NCBI RefSeq assembly: GCF_963675165.1
Contig: NC_087380.1
Span: forward strand, 2,595,803 to 2,659,802
Direction: 5' to 3'
Origin: Halichondria panicea
Lineage: Eukaryota > Porifera > Demospongiae > Suberitida > Halichondriidae
Length of the DNA stretch: 64,000 nt
Made by a program: the position numbers and the translations under genes. Every line of letters starts with the position of its first letter. Position 1 is the stretch's first letter. Below are positions 41,090 to 52,609 of the stretch, piece by piece. The notes under the pieces are model-generated. The model did not search any database. It saw only the letters and a program-made list of their open reading frames with translations, and was not told where the DNA came from.

Positions 41090-42780
41090 AACAAATTATT
41101 GCTAGATTATAGCTATAGATTTCAGACACAGTCTACTATAGACTGAGGCAACTTTAGTTTTTATGTAAACTGACTAATACAAGTACGATGAGATGAAGCA
41201 CACTGTTTCAATGATATACATTGGGCTTATAAGTGTCTGCTACGTATGTTGATTCTGCAGGAGCTTTTAAGGAACATTTTGAAGTACACCTAGAATACGA
41301 TTATTTTTTTATTATCTAGTTTACTCCTTGGTTGACAGCAGCTCTAAGTGTTCATCTCCAGCATACTCTATATCTACAGTAGCACTCTGATCTAGATTAT
41401 GAAACTTAAAATCACTGCATTGTACCTAATGATTCTTACAGCAAGATGTCCGACTCTGTGGTGTTTATAACAATTATTTACGTATTTATTAACTGCTTTA
41501 CTGCATGTTTCCATGCAGAAAAATGTAGATCTATAATTATATAAGCACTATTTTTAAGCAATTAGTCTTATTCCAGGCCAGGCCTTAAGAGTACTGGAAG
41601 CTGGTAAAAGACTCTCTCCACCTCCTGGCTGTCCGAAGATGCTTTACGAGCTCATGACCTTCAGTCATGAGCGTATGGTGTGAGAGGGGAGGTGCAAGTT
41701 GCTGCCATTAATGGGACCACTGATGCAGTGTGCTATATAGTGTCATTGACTTGGCCTAGTCAGCAATCTGGAGAAGCAACCATGAAAATTGAAATGTATA
41801 CAACAATTAGGGCAAAGTGGCAACAATAGACAAACGGAGGAATGTACTCTTCACTATGATTTTATTAGGCCTATGATAACATTATTTTAGTGGAGTGGTG
41901 CAAGTACATATACAAGTATTGTTGAGCTGCTGCAAACCACCACCATGCACCCCCCATGACATGCAGGTGTAGATTGCACCTCTAAAAATCTAGCTGAATA
42001 GACAAGGTGAATGTGAACAACACAAGTAGACTCTAAAGCAGACTGATCTGCAAGCAATAAGATCTATAAAGTGTCTCAAAAGGGAAATTATGATCTTAAT
42101 ATTAAGGTCGGTATCATTGAGTAGACTGTCTATAGACAGGATTTAGCTATGAACAAACTCTACTAGGACTGGTGATATGGACAATAGAGCAGTAAATGCG
42201 TTCTACATTGATCGTCGTAATCGTGCTCAGCTGGATGTGCTGGGATGATCACCTCACTCTCTTACTGTTACCATTGCATGACTGCTCCAGTTGCTAACGA
42301 GTACCTGACTACAGTTGCCGTGTACAGACCAAAGAGCACCGATGCAAATGAGAATGTATTTACTGTTGTTTCTTCACCGATCACAATACAAAGGTCAGCA
42401 ACAGAGCTTCAAACTTAATTAAACGCTGCTGCTGATACTGATTTTGTCTGCTCTGTATTTAACATACCATTGCCATTGCTGTGGTATAGTTGTTGTACTC
42501 GATTGCTTTAGTTGCCAACTAATACTTGCATGTGTTGTTAAGGCGACGATCGAAAGCATTGCACTCAATAAGTAAGTTTATTTTGAATTGAAAACAATGT
42601 GTTACAATTAACTGCATGGGTTCTTTGTTATGCACAGAAAACAATAAAGTACATGACAAGTCTAAGAAAGAAACTGCTGTTGACTTAAAGTTCAACGAAG
42701 TTTATGGTATTCATGGTGAGCCTCGAGACACTCCCAATGACTATGACAAAAAATGTACAAAAATTAGGGCTATAGGCCCT
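41090..42780 (+). pseudogene. Second mosaic relic: kinase exon, tail, ectodomain and TM pieces
   Basis: 41090-41880 repeats 28280-29150, including the kinase exon 11 remnant (GKRLSPPPGCPKMLYELM) fused to tail sequence. 42140-42480 is a broken ectodomain (GGATGATCACCTCACTCTCT, AGCACCGATGCAAATGAGAA) with an in-frame TAA. 42485-42570 holds membrane-segment remnants. 42616-42760 is tail exon 4 (NNKVHDKSKKETAVDLKFNE). None is functional. Confidence 0.6.
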
Positions 42781-43149
42781 AATAAATTATACTCCGTTTA
42801 ATTAGGTCTAAAGAAAATTGGGCATCAATGTCCATTTTTGGTAAAGATCATTAACATAAAGTTTTGCATAACATGGTAAAATGTCTGAAGGTGATATTAT
42901 GGATCACTTCAAATCAGCAAGATAAAACACTTGTTTTTCAGTTGTGTATACTGTGTTTATGTCTACATCTATAATCATTATCAGGGGATTTTTTATACGC
43001 GAATAGTCCAATGAGTGAAAAATTTATTATCACATTTGAGACAGATAGAGAAAACAAACAGAGGAAAAACTCTTGACATGACTGTAAACTAAATTATAAA
43101 CATTTTAGTGCAAGTGGTGCATGTGGTCATAATTATCCTTCATTGTGAA

Positions 43150-43307
43150 TACACTCTAGACCACCTCCACCCCCTTTTGCATGCATGACAGGAAATGATT
43201 GTTTAGATTGCATTCCACATCTATAAAGAGAGAGATAGGTGAATTTTCGAACAAGTAGACTATAGTAAACTGACTGATCTGCAAATGTTACAAGATAGAT
43301 CTACAAG
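43150..43307 (+). promoter_or_regulatory. Conserved core promoter of R5
   Basis: ACCACCTCCACCCCC, CATGCATGACAGGAAATGAT, TTAGATTGCATTCCAC and TATAAA at 43222-43227, 86 bases before the ATG. It is almost identical to the R6 block, and the shared region extends upstream to about 42770. Confidence 0.6.
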
Positions 43308-45636
43308 ATGAGATGCACACTTTCTATAATTTCATGTATTTGTAAGTGTTAGATTACCATTGTGTATGTGTAGTGTATAGTCTAGTACTAATACCGGAAC
43401 AAACTCTATATATACAGATGATGTATTCCTATGCATGCAGTGTTGGTGCTCCAGCAGCTGGTATCTGGACAGCAGTGTACAGTCGGTCGTGTGGGCAGTA
43501 CAAGGACTGGTACAATGGGGAATAGAGCAGCAAACGAGTTCTACATTGATCGTGGTAATCGTGCTGGATGTGCTGGGATGATCACCTCACTCTCTTACTG
43601 TTTCCATCGACCTCCAGGAAATCTTCCAGCTGCTAACGAGTACTTGACTACAGTTGCTGTGTACAGACCAGCGAGTACCAATGCAAATGAGAATGTTTTT
43701 ACTGCTGTTTCTTCACCTATCACAATACAAAAGCCAGTTGTAGAGTTTCAAACTGAATTAAATACTGCTACTGATACAAACTTTGCCTGCTCTGTATTTA
43801 ATCTACCGCAACCAGTACCCATGGCGACTGGTGATGTTCTTGGGGCATGTGTGTTTGACTCCCCTGACACTACAAGTGGTGTTACTACTTACCGGCTTGA
43901 TATAGTCAGTAGAGCTGCTTCCGATAGTGAAGATCTTGTGAGAACAAACACAGATCCCAGTAGCCCTGTTGGCTGCAGTGCCACTACTGTGCCAAGTTCC
44001 TTTGATGGAGGCGCATCTGGTACTGGTTCTAGCAGTTCAAGGTCCCTTCACCTCTGGGCAAACATAGGTAAGTTGAAGCAATTATTATTTAATTCTGTTA
44101 TTATACACTGAACATGAGGACATGTACCGTATGTTATACAGAAGTGGTTACAACTGAAGCACCTACAATGGGAGCAACTACCATGGAAGCGACTACTATG
44201 GAAGCGACTACCATGGAAGCGACTACCATGGAAGCGACTACTATGGAAACTACTACCATGGAAGCGACTACCATGGAAGCGACTACCATGGAAGTGACTA
44301 CGATGGAAACGACTACCATGGAAGCGACTACCATGGAAGTGACTACGATGGAAGCGACTACCATGGAAGCGACTACCATGGAAGCGACTACCATGGAAAC
44401 GACTACCATGGAAGCGACCATGGAAGCAACTACAATGGAAGCGACTAAACCTTCTACAACTACGCCTGAACAGACTGCAAACACCAACACTCCTGAAGAC
44501 GGCACAACTGACATGACCACAGCGGGTGGTCCACTGATGACTGAGGGAGACTCTACTACTGCAACCACAAACCGAGGAACAACGAGCAACCCTGATGCCA
44601 CCACTGCACAACCCATTGGTGGTGGGGGAGGTGGTTCTAACGTAGCAACCATTGCCATTGCTGTGGTAGTTGTACTCATTGTTGTGATTGCTTTAGTTGC
44701 CATACTAATACTTGTGTTGTTAAGGCGACGATCGAAAGCATTGCACTCAATAAGTAAGTTAATTTTGAAATTGAAAACAATGTTACAATTAACTGCGTGG
44801 ATTCTTTGTTGTGCACAGAAAACAATGAAGTACATGACAAATCTGGGAAAGAAACTGCTGTTGACTTGAAGTCCAATGAAGCTTACGGTATTCATGGTGA
44901 GCCTCGAGACACTCCCACAGACTACTATGACTATTCTTTGGTGAATGCATTGTTGACTCGTCTAGTCAGCAATCTGTAGAAGTATAGCCGTGCACGATCT
45001 TTACAAATGGATTCACTGTTTGTGAAAGGTTTAAGCATTGCATCTGAAGTGAAAAAAGCGTTGTTCACATGACATACGTTCATTGCTTAATTGTTATGCA
45101 TATAAATTCCAACGAGGATTATGATGAGACTCGAGACACTCCCATGCACAGACTACTATACGATAATGTTCTTCGAAGTAGAAGAAGCTAATACTAGATA
45201 GACTAAGTATGTGCAATTCCTTTTAAGGAATGATATTATTATTGCAGGACAATCATCAACAACTCAACAACCCAATGATGTGACTTATGAGGAAGTGCCA
45301 GGACCTATACACTACAACGATCCTTGTCAGCCGATACCTTTGGAAAACATTGAAGCTTACAGAGTACACAAATCTGCACAAATGGCTGAAACATGCTCAC
45401 AAGAAGTTGACCTGAAGTCCAACGAGGCGTATGGTGTGAGAGGAGAGGTGCAAGTTGCTGCCATTAATGGGACCACTGATGCAGTGTACTATAGTGTCAT
45501 TGACTCGCCTGGTCAGCAATCTGGAGAAGCAGCCAGGAGAACTAAAATTCAAATGGACAGCAATGAAGCATATGGAACATCTGAGAGAGATAGACAAACA
45601 GAGGAAACTCTTGACTATGATTACGCTATCCTGTAA
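43308..45636 (+). CDS. Receptor R5: kinase-less paired receptor, apparently intact (579 aa)
   Basis: Exons 43308-43341, 43441-44067, 44142-44753, 44819-44896 and 45248-45636 join in frame. Signal peptide MRCTLSIISCILLVLQQLVS, ectodomain with six Cys (QQC, GCAG, SYCF, FACS, GACVF, GCSAT), a stalk of about 20 TTMEA-type repeats, a GGGGGG turn, and a membrane segment ending ALVAILILVLLRRRSK. The tail has NEAYGIHG, DVTYEEVPG, NIEAYRVHK, NEAYGVRGE, AVYYSVIDS, NEAYGTSER, DYDYAIL. VTYEEV and VYYSVI fit the ITIM consensus. There is no kinase or other enzyme, so signalling would depend on partner kinases and SH2 proteins. The donor after GIHG (CATG/GTGAGC) was chosen because it joins in frame; the following GEPRDTPTDYYD is also conserved and may be used in another isoform. 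Confidence 0.85.
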
Positions 45637-46089
45637 ATAATTTTTTGCAATTAAGTAGTGCGAAGTGGTCATTGATAATTGGTCGAGCACCTTCACCCCT
45701 GTGCTATAGGCTCTAATAAATTATGCTCCGTTTAGTGTCTAAAGATAATTGGGCATCAATGTCCATTTTTGGTAAAGATCGTTAACATTAAGTTTTGCAT
45801 AACAACGTTCTCATGGTAAAAAGTCTGAAGGTGATATGATGCATCACTTCAAATCAGCAAGATAAAACACTTGTTTTTCAGTTGTGTATACTGTGTTTAT
45901 GTCTACGTCTATAATCATTGTCAGGGGACTTTTTATACGCGAATAGTCCAATGGGTGAAAAAGGTTATTATCACATTTGAGACAGATAGAGAAAACAAAC
46001 AGAGGAAAAACTCTTGACATGACTGTAAACTAAATTATAAACATTTTAGTGCAAGTGGTGCATGTGGTCATAATTATCCTTCATTGTGA

Positions 46090-46248
46090 ATACACTCTAG
46101 ACCACCTCCACCCCCTTTTGCATGCATGACAGGAAATGATTGTTTAGATTGCATTCCACATCTATAAAGAGAGAGATAGGTGAATTTTCGAACAAGTAGA
46201 TTATAGTAAACTGACTGATCTGCAAGTGTTACAAGATAGATCTACAAG
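46090..46248 (+). promoter_or_regulatory. Conserved core promoter of R6
   Basis: The same ordered motifs as R5: CCACCTCCACCCCC, CAGGAAATGATTG, GCATTCCACATCTATAAA, with TATAAA at 46163-46168, 86 bases before the ATG. The block is essentially a copy of 43150-43307, offset 2941 bases. Confidence 0.6.
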
Positions 46249-49200
46249 ATGAGATGCACACTTTCTATAATTTCATGTATTTGTAAGTGTTAGATTACCA
46301 TTGTGTATGTGTAGTGTATAGTCTAGTACTAATACCGGAACAAACTCTATATATACAGATGATGTATTCCTATGCATGCAGTGTTGGTGCTCCAGCAGCT
46401 GGTATCTGGACAGCAGTGTACAGTCGGTCGTGTGGGCAGTACAAGGACTGGTACAATGGCGAATAGAGCAGTAAACGAGTTCTACATTGATCGTGGTAAT
46501 CGTGCTGGATGTGCTGGGATGATCACCTCACTCTCTTACTGTTTCCATCGACCACCAGGAAATGTTCCAGTCGCTAACGAGTACCTGACTACAGTTGCTG
46601 TGTACAGACCAGCGAGTACCAATGCAAATGAGAATGTTTTTACTGCTGTTTCTTCACCTATCACAATACAAAAGCCAGTTGTAGAGTTTCAAACTGAATT
46701 AAATGCTGCTACTGATACAAACTTTGCCTGCTCTGTATTTAATCTACCGCAACCAGTACCCATGGCGACTGGTGATGTTCTTGGGGCGTGTGTGTTTGAC
46801 TCCCCTGACACTACAAGTGGTGTCACTACTTACCGGCTTGATATAGTCAGTAGAGCTGCTTCCGGTAGTGAAGATCTTGTGAGAACAAACACAGATCCCA
46901 GTAGCCCTGTTGGCTGCAGTGCCACTACTGTGCCAAGTTCCTTTGATGGAGGCGCATCTGGTACTGGTTCTAGCAGTTCAAGGTCCCTTCACCTCTGGGC
47001 AAACATAGGTAAGTTGAAGCAATTATTATTTAATTCTGTTATTATACACTGAACATGAGGACATGTACCGTATGTTATACAGAAGTGGTTACAACTGAAG
47101 CACCTACAATGGGAGCAACTACCATGGAAGCGACTACTATGGAAGCGACCACCATGGAAGCGACTACCATGGAAGCGACTACTATGGAAACTACTACCAT
47201 GGAAGCGACTACCATGGAAGTGACTACGATAGAAGCGACTACCATGGAAGCGACTACCATGGAAGCGACTACCATGGAAGCGACCATGGAAGCAACTACA
47301 ATGGAAGCGACTAAACCTTCTACAACTACGCCTGAACCGACTGCAAACACCAACACTCCTGAAGACGGCACAACTGACATGACCACAGCGGGTGGTCCAC
47401 TGATGACTGAGGGAGACTCTACTACTGCAACCACAAACCGAGGGACAACGAGCAACCTTGATGCCACCACTGCACAATCCATTGGTGGTGGGGGAGGTGG
47501 TTCTAACGTAGCAACCATTGCTATTGCTTTGGTAGTTGTACTCATGGTTGTGGTCAGCCTAGCTGCCGTCATGGTGATAGTCATTATTCTTGTGTCAAAG
47601 AGGCTGAAAAAGGTCAAGAAATCATATGCAATGACCAACAACTCAGTAGGTGAGTGTTAAGCCAGAGGGTACCTGTATTGTTAAGCCCTCAAATATAATG
47701 TGTTATATAGCTTCAATATCATTATTCTCCAGATACTTCGATATCTTTAATGTTACTTTCAATTACAGACAACCAGTTGTACTCGGCAGTGGCTGATGCT
47801 GAAAGCTTAAAGAGAGCTAAATGGGAACAACCACAGCCACAGCAGCAAGGCAGTCAGTGGCCCACACAGTCCCAGGAGCATGTGTATGAGTTTGAGGGGG
47901 CGTTCAGTCCTACCCGGTCAATGGAGTCCACCTATGCTGAAGTTGGGCCCTTTGGTGCACTGGTGAGGGAAAAAAGCTTTGCACTTATGTTTTCTGTACA
48001 TCATTGTCTTAGGGTACCTCTGTGTGTGTGCTGAATTGTGTAAACCACTCAACACAATGTGTACACTGTTTGTCATTATTAGCTTGCCCAAGTGTGTGGG
48101 GATGCCATTATGAATTCTATTACAAATGCCCTTACAAAGGAGTCTAGTGTTGTGGCACTTCTCATGAATCCTTTAACTTGATCACATGAATGTATTATGT
48201 TATAGTTACAACACAGGCACGAAGGATATATGCCATGCATGCATCCTGAGTGCACGTGTTATAACTAGTTTATATCCCGAGGGCATAGCAACATAACACT
48301 GTCTTAGTAATAACCTGCACAAATAGATGACAGAGACAACTCTAGACACAGCTTCATCTCTTCTCTCTTCTAGACGCCAGTATCTGCAGCGTATAAGATT
48401 GGCATGACCGACGAATGGCTTGACATAAAATTGTTGGAGTTCCAACGCTGAAACCAGTACACTGCAAAACAGCCCCACCCCACTTCTGATGCTGCAAAAC
48501 AGCCACCCCACTACTGCTGCAAAGAAACAGCCCTACCCCACTACTCAGTGTAACTGCTGCTCGAACAGCCCTCCACAGTGGTCTATCCTCGGCATCACAA
48601 CCAAGCCAAAGAAGCTCGCCTCTACACTGCTGCAAAACAGCTCAAGCCCCCAGCAAAAAGAGCCGCTTCTAGTGCTATGGTGAAACAGAATTAAAATGCA
48701 TCACAAGGTCGAGGACTAGGTCTAGAAACACAGAATCTTCCACAAAATGAACCTTGGACAATTTAAAAACCTGCATGGTTGCAAAGAAGAAACTCCAGCA
48801 GTGCTTAACATTCCTGCATGGCTGGACTTACTTTGATACTTGTTATTTCTCATGATATTATTGTCTGTCTAATGCCAGAGGGGCGTTTTGTGGTTAGTGC
48901 ATTATGACTTTTCGGTTAGTGCATTATGACTTTAAGCAGTGCATTATGCTGCATATTGCACTTGGCAGCAACGTAGCAATAGGATATAAACTATAATAAG
49001 AAGCCAGTTTGTTATATATGCCATCCACATATACAGAATGGTTATGAGGTTGTCTATGAGTCTCCACTGGATGCCCCGGCTATTAGCTACCATCAACTAT
49101 TGGAAAAGGTACAACTTTTGTGTGTACATTGTATGGCTATATTTAGTTTGAAATGCAAGATTCTTCTAAATACAGAACAAGGAAGAGGACATTTATGTCG

Positions 49201-50708
49201 GAGAAAATCCGTATGAAACACCAGCATCTAGAGAGAACGATATCTATGCTCAGTTGCAGACCTGGAGGGTGACACACTTGAACAGAGAAGACATTAAGTA
49301 AGTCATTAAAAATATTGACTTGAACAGAAGACGTTAAGTAAGTCATTGAAAATATTGATGACAAAACTACATGCAGGATTGCTGGTCACCTTGGGTCTGG
49401 TCAGTTTGGCAGTGTGGAGCAAGGAGTGTGGAAGAGACAGGGAACTCAACCAGTGGACGTGGCACTCAAGAGTCTCACCAAAACATCGGAGGAGGACAAA
49501 GTCAAGTTCCTCCAAGAAGCCGCCATCATGGCTCAGTTCAGACACCCTAACGTTATCATGCTGCATGGAGTAGTCACCAGTGGAGACCCTGTGAGTGTAT
49601 GGTATTAGCTCAAGTGACCTCTGCGGCTAACAAATTGGGACACAAGAAACAGAATGCACAATCATTGGTTACAGCTTGCTTCTTGGCAACATTTGAACTG
49701 TATGTATGCAATAATGCAATAATGATGCAATTCGTGTGCCTGCAGATGATGCTTGTGGTGGAAATGGCGAAGAAAGGTGATTTACGACAATTTCTCCTAT
49801 CTCTTCGACCTGAGTAAGAATTTCTATAGTTAAATATACCACCTCACACACCCCCCCATAGCCCAGGGCAGTTAATGCCGAGCAACACATTGTCAATGTT
49901 ACTGAAGTTCTCTCAACAAGTTGCTCTTGGGATGCAGTACCTCTCAGCTAAAGGATTTGTGCACAGAGACATGGCTGCTAGGAATGTGCTAGTGACAAGA
50001 AATGACATATGCAAGGTGGTTTATCAATTTTTAGCTATAAAAAAACACTCAATTTAATTATTTTTATACACATAGGTTGCTGATTTTGGAATGTCCCGAG
50101 ATCTTGCTGATGAGAACTACTATGTCTCACAAGGAAGAGACAAGATCCCTGTCAAGTGGACAGCCCCTGAGGCCATTCACTACAAGAAGTACTCGACTGC
50201 CAGTGATGTGTGGGCCTACGGGTGTCTGCTCTATGAGATATGGAGTATTGGGCACAAGCCGTTTGAAGGAATATCTAATCAAGAGGTATTATAATTATAC
50301 CGCCTAAATCACAACTTCATTGATGTTCTTTGCACATGTGCAGGCTATTCGACTCATTGATTCTGGTCAGCGTCTTCCTCCACCTCCTGGCTGCCCTAAC
50401 ATGATCTACGAGCTCATGATACTATGTTGGTAAGATGCATTAATTATTACAAATTTAGAAATGTGTGCACCATTTGCACCAAACTACACACATTCTAATA
50501 CAAGTCTGTCTTTTCATGCAGGCATCCCGAGAGCTCCCAACGTCTTGTGTTCCGTGATGTCGTGCTCACTCTTGTTGGCAGTGAGAAGATGGTCCTGAGC
50601 ATTCCCAAGGAGGACTCCTCCACTAACCCACTGGCTGGAGTATTGGGAGCTCCACTGGAGGCCGGAGAGAACATGTACTCTCAGCTGCAAAGGAGATATA
50701 TACATTGA
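46249..50708 (+). CDS. Receptor R6: receptor tyrosine kinase, apparently intact (856 aa)
   Basis: Exons 46249-46282, 46382-47008, 47083-47649, 47733-47962, 49037-49108, 49176-49297, 49377-49590, 49746-49813, 49862-50015, 50076-50285, 50344-50429 and 50522-50708 join in frame. The ectodomain is nearly identical to that of R5, the stalk has about 14 TTMEA repeats, and the membrane segment (VVVLMVVVSLAAVMVIVIIL, then KRLKKVKK) matches R3. Juxtamembrane: NQLYSAV, HVYEFEGAF, STYAEV, YEVVYESP, EDIYVGENPYETP, DIYAQL. Kinase: GSGQFGSV, VALKSL, HRDMAARN, DFGMSRD, ENYYVSQG, WTAPEA. It ends LQRRYIH. It should be an active transmembrane tyrosine kinase. It is mosaic: the 5' half is shared with R5 and the 3' half with R3, with the switch at the membrane segment. 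Intron 4 carries an 0.8-kb insert. Confidence 0.9.
48198..48985. mobile_element. Insertion in intron 4 of R6
   Basis: R3 and R6 introns align on both sides (TTGATCACATGAATGTAT on the left, ATAATAAGAAGCCAGTTTG on the right), but about 790 bases occur only in R6. The ends hold GTTATAGTTAC and ATATAAACTATAAT. There are no coding motifs. The family is not recognised. Confidence 0.55.
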
Positions 50709-51289
50709 TTGTTTCCATGGAGGTGCAGCTGCTGAAACTGTTTCGATATTGAAGTGTCTCATTAAATATGCCATGCACAAATTGTTTTTTCACTTTTTTG
50801 TGATGTCATAATTATTTTTATCTCTGTCACTATAATAATTTTATAAACAAATGATTGTTGTATTTCAAAGCTAGCTCAATACAATAATTAGTGTTGAGCG
50901 AGCTCAGCATTGTTTTGGAAAGCATGTATGCATTATATGGAACCAGGAATCGTTAAAATCATATAGTGATCATAGTCATCAAATTGAATTTTACTATCAT
51001 TATCTGATTCCGTACATTTATGTTTAAAATACTCCTTTTGTTTCTGAACGGATCGAATGTTCATTGCTAAAGCTCGAATTTCATCAAAATGGGATTGAAC
51101 TGTTATGACGGAACCTACTCCAAAAGTCTGGTTGGTACGTGAGTTACCATAGTTATTTTTGTAGCGGATATAAATGATCGGGTGACAGCTAGGGGATAGA
51201 TTTATCATAGTGTAGCAATGAGGCATGATATGGTAGAGATAGACAAACTGAAGAAACCCTATTCTGTAAACTAAATTGTTTGCCTCATA

Positions 51290-51780
51290 ATCTTTAGTGC
51301 AAGTTGTCACTGTTGTTGTACAGTCGGTCGTGTAGGCAGTATGCGATGATAGAAATAGGGACAACTGGATGTGCTGGGATGATCACCTCACTCTCTTACT
51401 GTTTCCATCGACCATCGCCAATTGCTTAATGTTGTTAATGCGACAATTATCAACGACTACCATGTGCACTCAAAAACCCAATGACGTGAATTACAAGGAA
51501 GTATCTACACACTACAATGATCCTTGTCAGCCGATACCATTGAAAAACAATTTAATGAAGCTAGCTTACAGTGTACACAAATCTGGAATTGAAAAAAGTA
51601 CATGCCGGGTGAAACATACTCGCAAGAAGTTGATCTAAAGTCCAACGAGGCGTATGGTGTGAAAGGGGAGGTGAAAGAATCCAGATGAAGCTAATTAATA
51701 CCGAAGGGGCTCTTTATGATGTCATAGAAACTAAATCAGAAATTCTGAAGAGGGAAAAGATGTGACAGAATCACACATCA
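51290..51780 (+). pseudogene. Relic of a kinase-less receptor downstream of R6
   Basis: Copy of 34316-34800: ectodomain start (TACAGTCGGTCGTGTAGGC, GATGATCACCTCACTCTC) and tail pieces (AACCCAATGACGTG, TCCAACGAGGCGTATGGTG). Here the NEAYG codons are better preserved than in the other copy. Confidence 0.65.
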
Positions 51781-51799
51781 ATGAACAGTTTTCTCAAAT

Positions 51800-52290
51800 T
51801 AATGCCTGACCAATTCAAACACAACATCGTCAACTTTGAGGAGAGGACAGTTTTCGCTGATGTGTAGAGGTGTGTCAGGGTATGAGGGAAACTTTTTCTT
51901 CGAAAATGTCATGTAACAGCACTTAAAGGGGTTTAGCTTTATAACGGACCATGGGGTACGGAATCGAATGCTTTGCTTATAAATCAAATTAAGTAGACAG
52001 CACATATTTTTTTACCCTCATCCAATGATTTGAGGCAGTGGTGTGTGAATGAGAGTAGGGCCGATGTGGTTGACTTTTTGGCAGTAAAGCCCCATTGATA
52101 GTGGATAGAGGAGTATGCTCCGCTAAGTATATAGTGATTGCTGTGAATACATGTCATTCTCGAGGACTTTGCTGACGATTGGGAGATGTGATATGGTCTA
52201 TAATTGGCAGGATTGTCTTTTTTACCTGATTTAGGCACAATCACAACTCTAGCGACCTTCCAGTTCTTCGGAAACTTTCCTTTAGTTAGT
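51800..52290 (-). pseudogene. Reverse transcriptase fragment, second copy
   Basis: VPKSGKKDNPANYRPY, then LSFTHHCLKSLDEGKKICAV and NPFKCCYMTFSKKKF. It is the duplicate of 34834-35335, with further frameshifts. Confidence 0.7.
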
Positions 52291-52609
52291 AATAGAGTTT
52301 AAGGCTGGGCGCTATAGCGTTTGCAGTGTGTTTGAGCATCAGCGCAGAGATATCGTCAGCTCCTGCAACCTTCTTCGTATCTAAGGCTCTCAGATACAGT
52401 TCAATTTCTTCATTTGAACAAAGAAGCTCATCTGAAGTCTTTTCCAAGACTGGCTATCTCAACAGTTGGTATATGCAAGCTCAGCTTAAAATTTGCTTTC
52501 CTTTTTGCATTTGAGTGACCAGCTCTGGAGTATAATTATACTTCAGTGTCAAATGCTTTCACTACAGAGAGAAATGCCAATCTTCTTACTGGCATTAACT
52601 TTGCTATTG

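Noticed and set aside
44048-44895. Minus-strand frames rich in VVASM or HGSRF over the stalk exons of R3, R5 and R6
   Set aside because: They are the complement of the 15-bp coding repeat of the plus-strand stalk, which has the signal peptide, membrane segment and splice sites.
48206-48683. Cys/Ser-rich frames on both strands in intron 4 of R6
   Set aside because: They lie within the inserted segment absent from R3, show no domain, and would break the well-supported kinase gene model.
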